Shown piece after piece: positions 21,689-29,719 of a DNA stretch of 64,000 nucleotides. Position 1 is the stretch's first letter; each line of letters starts with the position of its first letter. The notes beneath the pieces were generated by a model. It searched no databases and was not told the DNA's origin. It saw only the letters and a list, made by a program, of their open reading frames with translations. The position numbers were made by a program, and so were the translations under genes. The stretch is from Paenibacillus mendelii. GTDB lineage: Bacteria > Bacillota > Bacilli > Paenibacillales > Paenibacillaceae. The stretch spans positions 104,412 through 168,411 of the forward strand of contig NZ_JANHOF010000002.1 of the NCBI RefSeq assembly GCF_024498075.1, read 5' to 3'.

Positions 21689-22921
21689 TCAAGCCGATAA
21701 GCTTCCAGTCTTATGGCGTGCTTGTCCCATGTATACGAACACCAGGACACCTACCCAGCCGATCATGGAAGCGCTGGTCAACAGAATAGGCAGCGGTACG
21801 CTCCCTGCAAGCAGCGTACTGAGAATCGGCGCAATCGTCCCGCGAATGCCGAACAGCATCAGATGCAGCCCGAAGACGATCGCTTCCCTTCCGGGCGCCA
21901 GCCGGAACACATAGGCAAGAATCCCGATATCCCAGATCGCGTCTCCGATCCCCTGAATCCCGCTGCCGACCAATACGGCGGGGTAATTGCCAAAGATCGC
22001 ATACAACAAGGGAACGACTGCGAAGGCTGCAATCCCGTATACCATCGTATGCTTGGCTGAGAAGCGGTCAATAACCCATCCTACAATAAAGTAGCTGGTT
22101 AATAGGCACGCATAGTAAGTGGCACGCGCATATCCGATATCCAAATTGCTCAGATGCAGGCGATCTACCTGAATAATTTGATAGAGCGGGCTCGCCAATA
22201 TATTACCGAAACCGGAAAAGAACGTCGCGAGCATAAAGACGCCCAGCTCCTTGTTTTGTTTGATCATCGCCATCTGCTCTCTCAAGGAAGCCCGTTTGGC
22301 GGTCGGGGCTGGAATGGGATCCGTCCCGCCGCCTTCTCTTAGTCTCGTAAATACGATGATCGAGATGACGCCCGTTACAGAAGCGACCAACAGCGGACCG
22401 GAAGGACCGGAGGCATCCATCCAGCTGCCGACTAAGAAGGCCATAGGGATCATCAGCATCCCCATCATAATACGCACATTCGCCATCAGCTTCCCGCGAT
22501 GCTGCGCAGGATATACGCGTGTTATCATGGCTGCATATGCGGGTGCCTGTATACCCATTAAGATTTGAAATACGAGTGCCGTGAGCACGTAAACGATCGG
22601 CACGCCGAAGAAAGCCGGGAACAGGATGAGCGCACGGCCAATCAAATTCGGAATGATCATATAGGGCTTTGGATTCGATCTCTCGATCTGGGCTGCCCAC
22701 AGCGGCGAGAAGAGCAGTCCAATAGCCGGCGCCGCTGCAAGTAATCCGACCTGCAGATTCGTAGCGCCTTCACGGATTGCCATCGGAATGTAGAACTGAT
22801 TGAAGACTACGTTAAACATACTGAACAAGACGGAAGCAATTGCATCGATTCGGTAATTATGTCTAGCTGTAGGATCCAACTGAAGCTTCAATCGGGACAT
22901 GTACATCGATCTGCCCGCCAT
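21689..22921 (-). CDS. MFS transporter
   Basis: A 410-aa integral membrane protein with about 12 hydrophobic segments and the two-half MFS layout. A charged central loop (RLREGGGTDPIPAPTAKRASLREQMAMIKQNKE, around residue 205) separates the halves. The substrate cannot be read from the sequence. The adjacent AraC, ribokinase and nucleoside hydrolase genes make a nucleoside or pentose plausible. The start at 22921 has AGAGG upstream. An ATG further in (MYMSRLK) is possible. Confidence 0.85.
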   Translation of the reverse strand: MAGRSMYMSRLKLQLDPTARHNYRIDAIASVLFSMFNVVFNQFYIPMAIREGATNLQVGLLAAAPAIGLLFSPLWAAQIERSNPKPYMIIPNLIGRALILFPAFFGVPIVYVLTALVFQILMGIQAPAYAAMITRVYPAQHRGKLMANVRIMMGMLMIPMAFLVGSWMDASGPSGPLLVASVTGVISIIVFTRLREGGGTDPIPAPTAKRASLREQMAMIKQNKELGVFMLATFFSGFGNILASPLYQIIQVDRLHLSNLDIGYARATYYACLLTSYFIVGWVIDRFSAKHTMVYGIAAFAVVPLLYAIFGNYPAVLVGSGIQGIGDAIWDIGILAYVFRLAPGREAIVFGLHLMLFGIRGTIAPILSTLLAGSVPLPILLTSASMIGWVGVLVFVYMGQARHKTGSLSA

Positions 22922-23258
22922 TATCCATCCTCTGCCCTTCTCCAGTGACTTATACGTTAGTAGTGCCGCATGGATAACTGTCCGCGATGCTCCGTTATGC
23001 GGATTTCTTTGTCAGAGCATGATGATCATCATTCACGTCAGCTAAGCAAGCTATTCATCATAGATTCTATCGGATAAAGCGCTCTATACTATGAATAATA
23101 GTTTACACAGTAATAGTCAATAGGACTCTTCAATATACCAGGGAATTCACCGCTTTCATTAGGTAAAGATTACATTAAAGTTTATAAAAATGGTGTTCAG
23201 TCCGACAACATTCTGCTATTATGTTCCTCTGTGCCAAACATATCACGAATAGAGGTCA
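22922..23258. other. Divergent intergenic region with a 14-bp palindrome
   Basis: A 337-base spacer between the MFS gene and the DUF2167 gene. It carries the perfect palindrome ATGATGATCATCAT at 23019-23032 and AT-rich promoter-like sequence from 23090 to 23225. No small gene or riboswitch fold is evident. Confidence 0.5.
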
Positions 23259-24269
23259 ATGGAAACGATGAAAAAAAAATTACGCCACACGACTTTGCTG
23301 TACATGATGCTCATGGCAATCCTGGTTACCTTGTCCCCGAACGCAGTCCATGCCGAGACCGGCGCTGTCGCCGGAAATGCTCCCGTCCCTGAATTGAATT
23401 GGGTGATGGGCTCAGGTCAAACGGTCGATCTGGGGGATAATCTTGCACAGCTGAAGCTTGATGAGAGCCTGGTTTTCTTGAACGGAGCGGATACGGAGAC
23501 ATTCCTTATCAATGCTGGAGGCAAACCGACAGGCAAAGAAATCGGAGCTGTCTTCCCGACCGCAGAGGATCAACAATGGGTCTTATACTTCGACTATGAC
23601 GAGACAGGTTATATCGATGAGGAAGAGAAGGACGAGATTGATGCCGAAGCGCTTCTGCAAAGCTACAAAGATGGTACCGAAGAGGCCAACAAAGACTTGG
23701 CCGAGCAGAATCGGATTTATGTAGACAGCTGGGACGTTGCCCCTTTCTACGACGAGAACCTGCACAGTCTGGCATGGTCGCTGCTGGCACATGACGCATC
23801 GGATAATAAGCTCATCAACTACAATGTCCGCCTGCTGACACGTCAGGGCGTAATCTCCGCTGTATTGGTCTCCGACCCGGAGCATCTCGCAGCAGACCGT
23901 AAAGTAATGGAGCAGCTGGTTCTCTCCTCGTTCAGCTTGAAAGAGGGAAGCCGCTACGAGGATTACGATGCCGGCACAGACAAGAAGGCAGAGTATGGCT
24001 TGACAGGACTCATTCTAGGCGGTGCCGGTCTTGTGGTCGCGAAGAAAGTCGGTCTGATCGCCACAATTCTCTTGTTCGCGAAGAAATTCTGGATCATTTT
24101 CATTGCAGGAGGAGCCGCCATTTGGAATTTCCTGCGCGGCCGTTCGAAGCGGCAAGCGGCGAAGCAGGACCAGGATGACAAGGAAGAAGCTGGACGCGAA
24201 GCGGAGCTGGAAGCAAATCAGGCCGTGCACACAACCGTACAGGAGAATAAAGTGCCGAAGGAGATGTAA
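23259..24269 (+). CDS. DUF2167 membrane-anchored protein
   Basis: A 336-aa protein of the DUF2167 family (predicted membrane-anchored, function unknown). Residues 1-32 are a signal peptide. The extracytoplasmic part has the family features LNWVMGSGQTVDLGDNLAQL, WVLYFDYDETGYI and YVDSWDVAPFYDENLHSLAW. Two C-terminal hydrophobic segments (about 245-262 and 265-288) are followed by a charged cytosolic tail (KRQAAKQDQDDKEEAGREAELEA). The ATG at 23268 (MKKKLRHT) is an alternative start. It is a single gene with its own terminator. Confidence 0.88.
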   Translation: METMKKKLRHTTLLYMMLMAILVTLSPNAVHAETGAVAGNAPVPELNWVMGSGQTVDLGDNLAQLKLDESLVFLNGADTETFLINAGGKPTGKEIGAVFPTAEDQQWVLYFDYDETGYIDEEEKDEIDAEALLQSYKDGTEEANKDLAEQNRIYVDSWDVAPFYDENLHSLAWSLLAHDASDNKLINYNVRLLTRQGVISAVLVSDPEHLAADRKVMEQLVLSSFSLKEGSRYEDYDAGTDKKAEYGLTGLILGGAGLVVAKKVGLIATILLFAKKFWIIFIAGGAAIWNFLRGRSKRQAAKQDQDDKEEAGREAELEANQAVHTTVQENKVPKEM

Positions 24270-24325
24270 TGCGCCTTGCTCCAAGTATGAAATCTCCTAT
24301 TAAACCTGCCGTTTATAAACAAAGG

Positions 24326-24358
24326 GACCTCCAACACGAGATGCGCATGTTGGAGGTC
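24326..24358 (+). terminator. Terminator after the DUF2167 gene
   Basis: An 11-bp perfect stem, GACCTCCAACA / TGTTGGAGGTC, followed by TTCTCT, 56 bases after the stop. Confidence 0.75.
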
Positions 24359-24428
24359 TTCTCTGTTCATTCATTGAAATTCTTGAGCTTCGCTCAGAGA
24401 ACGATAAGATGCTTCCATCTTATTTCGT

Positions 24429-25274
24429 TTAGCCGGTGTCACGGGCGTTTTTCTTGAAAATCGATGGTGATACGCCAGTATACTTCTTGAACGTCTTCGA
24501 AAAGTAGGTCAAATCATTGAAGCCGACACCGTAGCACACATCGGTTACGGTTAGATCGGATTGGAGTAAAAATTCTGTGGATTTATTAATGCGCACATCG
24601 GTTAAATAGTCGTTGAACGTTTTTCCGGTAAATGACTTAAACAAATGACAAAAATAAGTTTTCGATATTTTCGAGTATTTGCAAATATAATCCAATCGGA
24701 TTTCTTCGTCGTAATGCTGCTGAATATACTCGACCGCTCGATTAATATTGGGCCAATACTTGTCGGATTTGTCATCCTGCAGCGTACCGGTGTTCTGTCC
24801 ATTCTCCCGGTTAATGTAGGACAACAGCTTAAGCAGGCTGCCTTTCAGCACAAATTCGTAATAATCCTTGCTTCCCTCGTACTCATCCACCATATCTTGA
24901 AATAGCATTTGAATCCGGTGTACGTTAGCGCCCGATAGCGTCAATTTCGGGATTTCGGTCAGTTGGCTTATCCGGCACGGATAATCGAAAAACTCCGAGT
25001 GAAACTCGCACCCGTAAATTTCCAGCTTGTCGGTGTCGAATTCAAAGCCGTGTACAGCATAGGGCGGAACGACAAACATGCTTCCCTTCATCATGGTGTA
25101 CTCACGGCCTTGAATGATGTGTTTGAACGTTCCCTTGCTCACATACCAGATTTGCACATAATCATGAGCATGAGGCAGCTCAATACTTCCGAATGTCTCA
25201 TCGATTTTATACAGCTTGCAAGACATGTTCTCCCGCATTTCATACTTAGCTGAGAAAAACCGGATTCCGGCCAT
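24429..25274 (-). CDS. AraC family transcriptional regulator
   Basis: A 281-aa regulator with an N-terminal cupin sensor (PHAHDYVQIWYVSKGTFKHII, VPPYAVHGFEFD). The C-terminal AraC DNA-binding domain has YICKYSKISKTYFCHLFKSFTGKTFNDYL and VTDVCYGVGFNDLTYFSKTFKKYTG. It is the last gene on the strand of the large ABC transporter locus, 67 bases after the DUF4855 gene, and is the best candidate for the locus regulator. I chose the ATG at 25274, with GAGGTGAGTG upstream. A GTG three codons earlier is too close to that site. Confidence 0.92.
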   Translation of the reverse strand: MAGIRFFSAKYEMRENMSCKLYKIDETFGSIELPHAHDYVQIWYVSKGTFKHIIQGREYTMMKGSMFVVPPYAVHGFEFDTDKLEIYGCEFHSEFFDYPCRISQLTEIPKLTLSGANVHRIQMLFQDMVDEYEGSKDYYEFVLKGSLLKLLSYINRENGQNTGTLQDDKSDKYWPNINRAVEYIQQHYDEEIRLDYICKYSKISKTYFCHLFKSFTGKTFNDYLTDVRINKSTEFLLQSDLTVTDVCYGVGFNDLTYFSKTFKKYTGVSPSIFKKNARDTG

Positions 25275-25341
25275 ACGTATCACTCACCTCGCATGTTTCC
25301 AAGAGTAGTTGGACTTGACCAGAGTGGCGGCTGTATCTCGA

Positions 25342-26997
25342 TTACTGCTTGACGTATGTGCCCTTTACGAATTGGTACATCAGATCATAGTTCTCGCGAA
25401 CGGCCGGGTCTTGGCTTCTCGCGCTGTCCAGCAGAGCCGTATTGCCTTGATAGTACGCTTTGTACGCGCCTGTCATATAACCGTAGTCGACCCCTCCGTT
25501 CAAGTAATGGATGTACCGTTCCTTGAACACCGCATCGGTATTCATCCGTTCATCCAGCTCCATCTCCATGCCGATGCCATACTGCTTCGCGAGCCCGGCC
25601 GCATCTTGGATGCGCGACGGATCCATCTCGTCGAAGAAGAAGTTTGGCTGGTACGCTACAGCGTCAAAGCCCAGCTCCTCCCAAGCAAAGATGCCGCCGC
25701 CGTAGAAATAGGGGATCCAGAAAAACTTCTGTTTCTCCTGATGCACGAGCCCGCTCGTATACTGGATAATGTTCTTATCATTGGCATCGTACAGATCGGC
25801 GCCTTCGTTCAGCCAGTACATGCCGGACAATTCCAGATTGGAGTAGTTCTTCTCCGCCCAGCGCTGCTTGACCTGGTTCATATACCATGTCACGGCTTTC
25901 TGCTTATTCAGATAAGCCGATTCCATGCCAACCTGGTCCGGATTGAAATTCTCCATTACGCCGTCGCCGTCCACGTCCCCGAACTCCCCTACCGCATCGC
26001 CCGGGTTCGGAACCATCAGCACGACCTTCACCTTATGCTTGCGCTCTCCCAGCTTGCCCGCGACCTCCTTGGCGGCTTCACTGAGCTGCCACATATCCCC
26101 TTGCGCCGCAAACGTCTTGTCCAAATACCACTGCCAATCTGCAAATTTGGCATTAATGCCAAAATCCCGCTGTCCGTCCTGCGTCCGCAGACCAAGATAC
26201 AGCACGCCATCGTAGAACCAGTCGACCGGTTCGCCTTGACCGTCTACATAGCTAATGTAAGGGATGATGTTGTCTTTCGTCCAGTCCCCCGCTCCGCTGG
26301 CGTAGTGCCCATTGTACAGCAGCGCCAAATTGCGGATGCCGTCCGTCGCTTTGCCCGGCTGCAGATAAGCCGGCTGCTCAGGCTTCAGCTTAGCGGCATG
26401 GTTTGCTTTGCCGTCGACGCCCATAATCTCGATTTCGTCGATGAAGGTCCATACCTGTGTCATAAACGTTATTTTTACATACCGCGTATAGACCGCTTGC
26501 GCATTCTTATTCCCTTTCGGCAGACCGTCTTCCGTGATGTCCCAGACGAAATCCTGATCCGTCGCAGGGCCCGGTGTCCAGAGCGGGATGACGGAATTCA
26601 TGTCCTTCAGCGTCGCCCAATTCACACCGTCATCGGACACGTACATCGAAACGGTATTCGGATAGAAGATGCCGACGCCTGAATCCTGTATGAAATGCGC
26701 CTTCACGGCATGAATCGATTTATAATCCTGCAAGTCAAAGACAAGTTCACGCGTAATCCCTCTAAGATGACCCTGCCAAGCCGGATCCATAAAGTCTAAC
26801 GACCCGTACACGCCATCGGTCAATTCGTTACCGGAATCCGGATAGGACTCGTAGGCACCTTCCGACAATTGATAGCTTAAGCCTGCCGCGAGATTCCGAG
26901 GGCTTGCCGTTTCTTTCTTGGCCAGCGCAGTCGAAGCAAGCGCAAACAGCATGACGACAACGAGAGTGAGGGAAAATCCTTTCTTTGCAGAAATCAT
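25342..26997 (-). CDS. Secreted DUF4855 protein with discoidin-like domain
   Basis: A secreted 551-aa protein. Residues 1-27 are a signal peptide. Residues about 30-205 look like an F5/8 type C (discoidin-like) sugar-binding domain (DFQDYKS-like strands, ARYVKITF-type motif as TRYVKITFMTQVWTFIDEIEI). Residues about 210-551 are DUF4855, which reads like a TIM-barrel hydrolase (DWFYDGVLYLGLR, SGMYWLNEGAD, FFWIPYF, MEMELDERM). The family is common in Paenibacillus. A glycan-degrading or glycan-binding role is inferred from context. The ATG at 26997 has GGGAGG upstream. Confidence 0.85.
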   Translation of the reverse strand: MISAKKGFSLTLVVVMLFALASTALAKKETASPRNLAAGLSYQLSEGAYESYPDSGNELTDGVYGSLDFMDPAWQGHLRGITRELVFDLQDYKSIHAVKAHFIQDSGVGIFYPNTVSMYVSDDGVNWATLKDMNSVIPLWTPGPATDQDFVWDITEDGLPKGNKNAQAVYTRYVKITFMTQVWTFIDEIEIMGVDGKANHAAKLKPEQPAYLQPGKATDGIRNLALLYNGHYASGAGDWTKDNIIPYISYVDGQGEPVDWFYDGVLYLGLRTQDGQRDFGINAKFADWQWYLDKTFAAQGDMWQLSEAAKEVAGKLGERKHKVKVVLMVPNPGDAVGEFGDVDGDGVMENFNPDQVGMESAYLNKQKAVTWYMNQVKQRWAEKNYSNLELSGMYWLNEGADLYDANDKNIIQYTSGLVHQEKQKFFWIPYFYGGGIFAWEELGFDAVAYQPNFFFDEMDPSRIQDAAGLAKQYGIGMEMELDERMNTDAVFKERYIHYLNGGVDYGYMTGAYKAYYQGNTALLDSARSQDPAVRENYDLMYQFVKGTYVKQ

Positions 26998-27064
26998 CAA
27001 ATTACCTCCCAAGATTCATATGGATTGCTTCCTCTTCCACTTGCATGCAACCGGCTCGCGCTCC

Positions 27065-27781
27065 TTAACGTTGAGCGTTCATATCCACCTCCTTTCGCTG
27101 CCGGATGGCTTCAACAAACCGCTTCGTAATCTCCTGCGGCCGTGTAATCGCCGTTCCGATCACGACGGCATGCGCGCCGGCTTCGAAGCAGCGCAGGCAT
27201 TCACTTACCGTCCATATACGGCCTTCGGCTAGTACAGGCACCCTCTTGAGGTCAGCCAGTTTACGCACCAGCTCAATGTCCGGCGCCTGCTGCTGCGGGC
27301 TATAAGAGGTATAACCCGACAAAGTAGTGGACACCAGATCGGCCTCCAAATCCATCATTCTGAGACCTTCCTCGAACGTGGATACATCTGCTACGATCGC
27401 GACCGAAGGGAACCGTTCGCGCAGTGAGCGAAAAAACTCCTCCAGCGTAAGACCGTCCGGCCTCGGCCTTGCGGTCGTATCAACTGCGACAAAATCGGCT
27501 CCGGCGGATACGATTTGCTCGACTTCAGTCATCGTTGGCGTGATGTAGATGTCGGAATTGCCATAGACTTGTTTATACAATCCGATGACCGGAAGCGAGC
27601 AGCGCTTCTTAATCACTTCGATGTCCTTCGGCGTATTCGCACGAATGGCGACAGCCCCGCCTTCCTCGGCGGCGCAAGCCATGCCTGCCATGATATCCGA
27701 GCCGAATAACGGCTCGTGCTTCAAGGCTTGGCAGGATACGATGCAACCCGCCTTCAATCGATTAATTAGTGCGGTTTCCAT
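27065..27781 (-). CDS. nanE: N-acetylmannosamine-6-phosphate 2-epimerase NanE
   Basis: NanE converts ManNAc-6-phosphate to GlcNAc-6-phosphate. The 238-aa TIM barrel has the family sequence SCQALKHEPLFGSDIMAGMACAA, the AIRANTPKDIEVIKK strand, LPVIGLYKQVY and AEGRIWT near the end. The catalytic lysine and glutamate fall in GLYK and AEGR. It sits directly behind two sugar ABC permeases, so an amino sugar containing ManNAc or sialic acid is a plausible substrate of the locus. No nanA, nanK or nagA/nagB is present. The ATG at 27781 has AAGGAG 8 bases upstream; a GTG three codons earlier is too close. Confidence 0.93.
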   Translation of the reverse strand: METALINRLKAGCIVSCQALKHEPLFGSDIMAGMACAAEEGGAVAIRANTPKDIEVIKKRCSLPVIGLYKQVYGNSDIYITPTMTEVEQIVSAGADFVAVDTTARPRPDGLTLEEFFRSLRERFPSVAIVADVSTFEEGLRMMDLEADLVSTTLSGYTSYSPQQQAPDIELVRKLADLKRVPVLAEGRIWTVSECLRCFEAGAHAVVIGTAITRPQEITKRFVEAIRQRKEVDMNAQR

Positions 27782-27814
27782 CCCGTCCACTCCTTCATCT
27801 GTAGAAAGATCATC

Positions 27815-28795
27815 TTACCCCACAAGCCCTGTACGCTCTACGCTTTCGACGAAATACCTTTGTGCGAACAAGTACAGCAGGAAGATCGGCGCAATAGCCA
27901 GAAGCGTCGCGGTATTAATAAGCAAGGATACATAGGAGTACTCATCCCTTATGGCGAGCAGGTTGGATGGGAGAATATACAGCATTTTGGACAAGACGAC
28001 GGAATTGGCCATATACAAGTTGGTGAAATAGTCGTCGTTCCACTGCCATACGAAGGAGAACAGCGCCACGGTCGCCATCGCCGGAATTGCATTGGGCAGC
28101 ATGACTTTGAAGAATGACTTCAGAATTCCCGCTCCGTCCACATAGGCGGCTTCCTCCAGCTCCTTCGGCAGTCCCCGGAAAAATTGCCGGAAGATATAGA
28201 TGTACAGGCCGTTCTTCATCCCCATCGCCGTAGCCGACGATATAAAGAACGGCCAATAGCTTTCCAGCAGGTTCACACCCGGTTTGCCGGTGAACAGGCC
28301 GTATAGCCCGAATACGTCGAAGAAGCGAAAATGCAGATAGGTCGGCGCCATAATCGTTTGCGGCGGAATCACGATCGTAAATACAACCAGCGCAAAAACG
28401 ATGCCGCTGCCCTTAAACTTCAATCTCGCAAATCCGTAACCCGCGAGCGCGCAAGAGATGACTTGGAGCACCGCCGTACCGGCGCTCAGGATGAAGGTGT
28501 TCGTCACAGCCTCGAAATAATCCAGCAGCTCGATCGCCTTATAAATATTGTCCATCGTAAAGTGCCGGGGGATCCAGACGATCGTCGAATCGAAAATATC
28601 GCCGCGGTCCTTGAAGGCAATCGACAATTTCGACAGAATCGGGTAAATAATGATAAAGCAGATACCAAACAGAAGGAAGCTTCGGGCGATCACCCACAAG
28701 ACATTCTTCACTTTGTCGACCGGCCGGTAGGTGCTGTTCCACTCTCTCACAGTGGCGGCGGCAGAAGCGCCGCGGTTAGGGGTTGCTGCTTTCAT
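27815..28795 (-). CDS. Carbohydrate ABC transporter permease (MalG/UgpE type)
   Basis: A 326-aa permease with six hydrophobic segments and the EAA loop EEAAYVDGAGILKSFFKVMLPNAIP that contacts an ABC ATPase. The first 30 residues are hydrophilic and Ala/Arg-rich, longer than usual. An insertion around residue 175 (GLYGLFTGKPGVNLLESYWP) is also longer than in standard MalG proteins. It pairs with the permease encoded just upstream (14-base gap). The start has GGGAGGATACGT before the ATG. Confidence 0.92.
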   Translation of the reverse strand: MKAATPNRGASAAATVREWNSTYRPVDKVKNVLWVIARSFLLFGICFIIIYPILSKLSIAFKDRGDIFDSTIVWIPRHFTMDNIYKAIELLDYFEAVTNTFILSAGTAVLQVISCALAGYGFARLKFKGSGIVFALVVFTIVIPPQTIMAPTYLHFRFFDVFGLYGLFTGKPGVNLLESYWPFFISSATAMGMKNGLYIYIFRQFFRGLPKELEEAAYVDGAGILKSFFKVMLPNAIPAMATVALFSFVWQWNDDYFTNLYMANSVVLSKMLYILPSNLLAIRDEYSYVSLLINTATLLAIAPIFLLYLFAQRYFVESVERTGLVG

Positions 28796-28809
28796 ACGTA
28801 TCCTCCCGC

Positions 28810-29712
28810 CTAATCATAGTAGAACACCCGCTTGGAAATGATGGTTGTCGAGATCAGCAGAATGATCGATATCAAGACAAAATACGCCCAGGACATCGCC
28901 GAGCTTAAACCGAAATTCAACTGCCGGAATGCAATGTCCTTGATGTAATTCGTGACATTGTTCTTGTAGAACGAGTCGACGATCGAATAAACCGTATTCG
29001 TTAAGATAAGCGGCGTCATCATCGGAAACGTTATTTTCCAGAACGATTCATACCCTGTCGCCCCCTCCATCTTGGAGGCTTCGTACAAGGAAGGCGAAAT
29101 CGACTGGATCCCCGCCAGGAAAATGAGAATCTGTACGCCGGAAGACGTCACGATCTGATAGATCCGGTCGACCGCCTCGGCAAAATAGAATACGATGGAT
29201 CGGCTCATACCGGCATCGAGCAGAAAAGGAATCAGGTCGAAGCCGCTTAGGCCGGTATAGTTTCCTTCCATATCGTTAGCGGCTTCCCCCATCATGGATG
29301 CCAAATAGTTGCTGCCGTCCAGGCCCGCGATAACCCCCGACGCCATGACGACGGGGAGGAAGATGATCGACCGCGTCAGCATCCGTCCCCGGAATTTTTG
29401 CGAGAGCAGCGTCGCCGTAAACAAACTGAAAAATATGATCAGCGGCACGTTCAGCAGCATCTTCGTCACCGCTTCCGTCAAGCTCCGGTTAAACCAGGTA
29501 TCGACGAAGAACGCTTTATTGAAATTAGCCCATCCGACATATTCTAGCGAGTAGCCTGACGCGTTAATGGTCAATTCGCTGAAGCTGAACCGGATCGATT
29601 GGTATAAGGGGACAGCCATCAGCAGCAAGAAGCCGATGATCCAAGGAGAAATAAACAACACGCCATAAACCGATTTTTTCCTTTCCAAGCTGAGCAAACG
29701 TTTCTTTGCCAA
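28810..29712 (-). CDS. Carbohydrate ABC transporter permease (MalF/UgpA type)
   Basis: A 300-aa permease with six hydrophobic segments and the EAA loop LYEASKMEGATGYESFWKITFPMMTPL. It forms a heterodimer candidate with the next permease. The start is TTG with AAGGGGTGA upstream, 7 bases past the DUF5696 stop; no in-frame ATG fits. It is unusual in having an extended segment between helices three and four (DGSNYLASMMGEAANDMEGNYTGLSGF), probably outside the membrane. Confidence 0.9.
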   Translation of the reverse strand: MAKKRLLSLERKKSVYGVLFISPWIIGFLLLMAVPLYQSIRFSFSELTINASGYSLEYVGWANFNKAFFVDTWFNRSLTEAVTKMLLNVPLIIFFSLFTATLLSQKFRGRMLTRSIIFLPVVMASGVIAGLDGSNYLASMMGEAANDMEGNYTGLSGFDLIPFLLDAGMSRSIVFYFAEAVDRIYQIVTSSGVQILIFLAGIQSISPSLYEASKMEGATGYESFWKITFPMMTPLILTNTVYSIVDSFYKNNVTNYIKDIAFRQLNFGLSSAMSWAYFVLISIILLISTTIISKRVFYYD

Positions 29713-29719
29713 TGTGCAT

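Noticed and set aside
25309..26682. A 457-codon open frame on the plus strand.
   Set aside because: It lies antisense to the DUF4855 gene, follows that gene's codon phase, has no ribosome site and resembles no protein.
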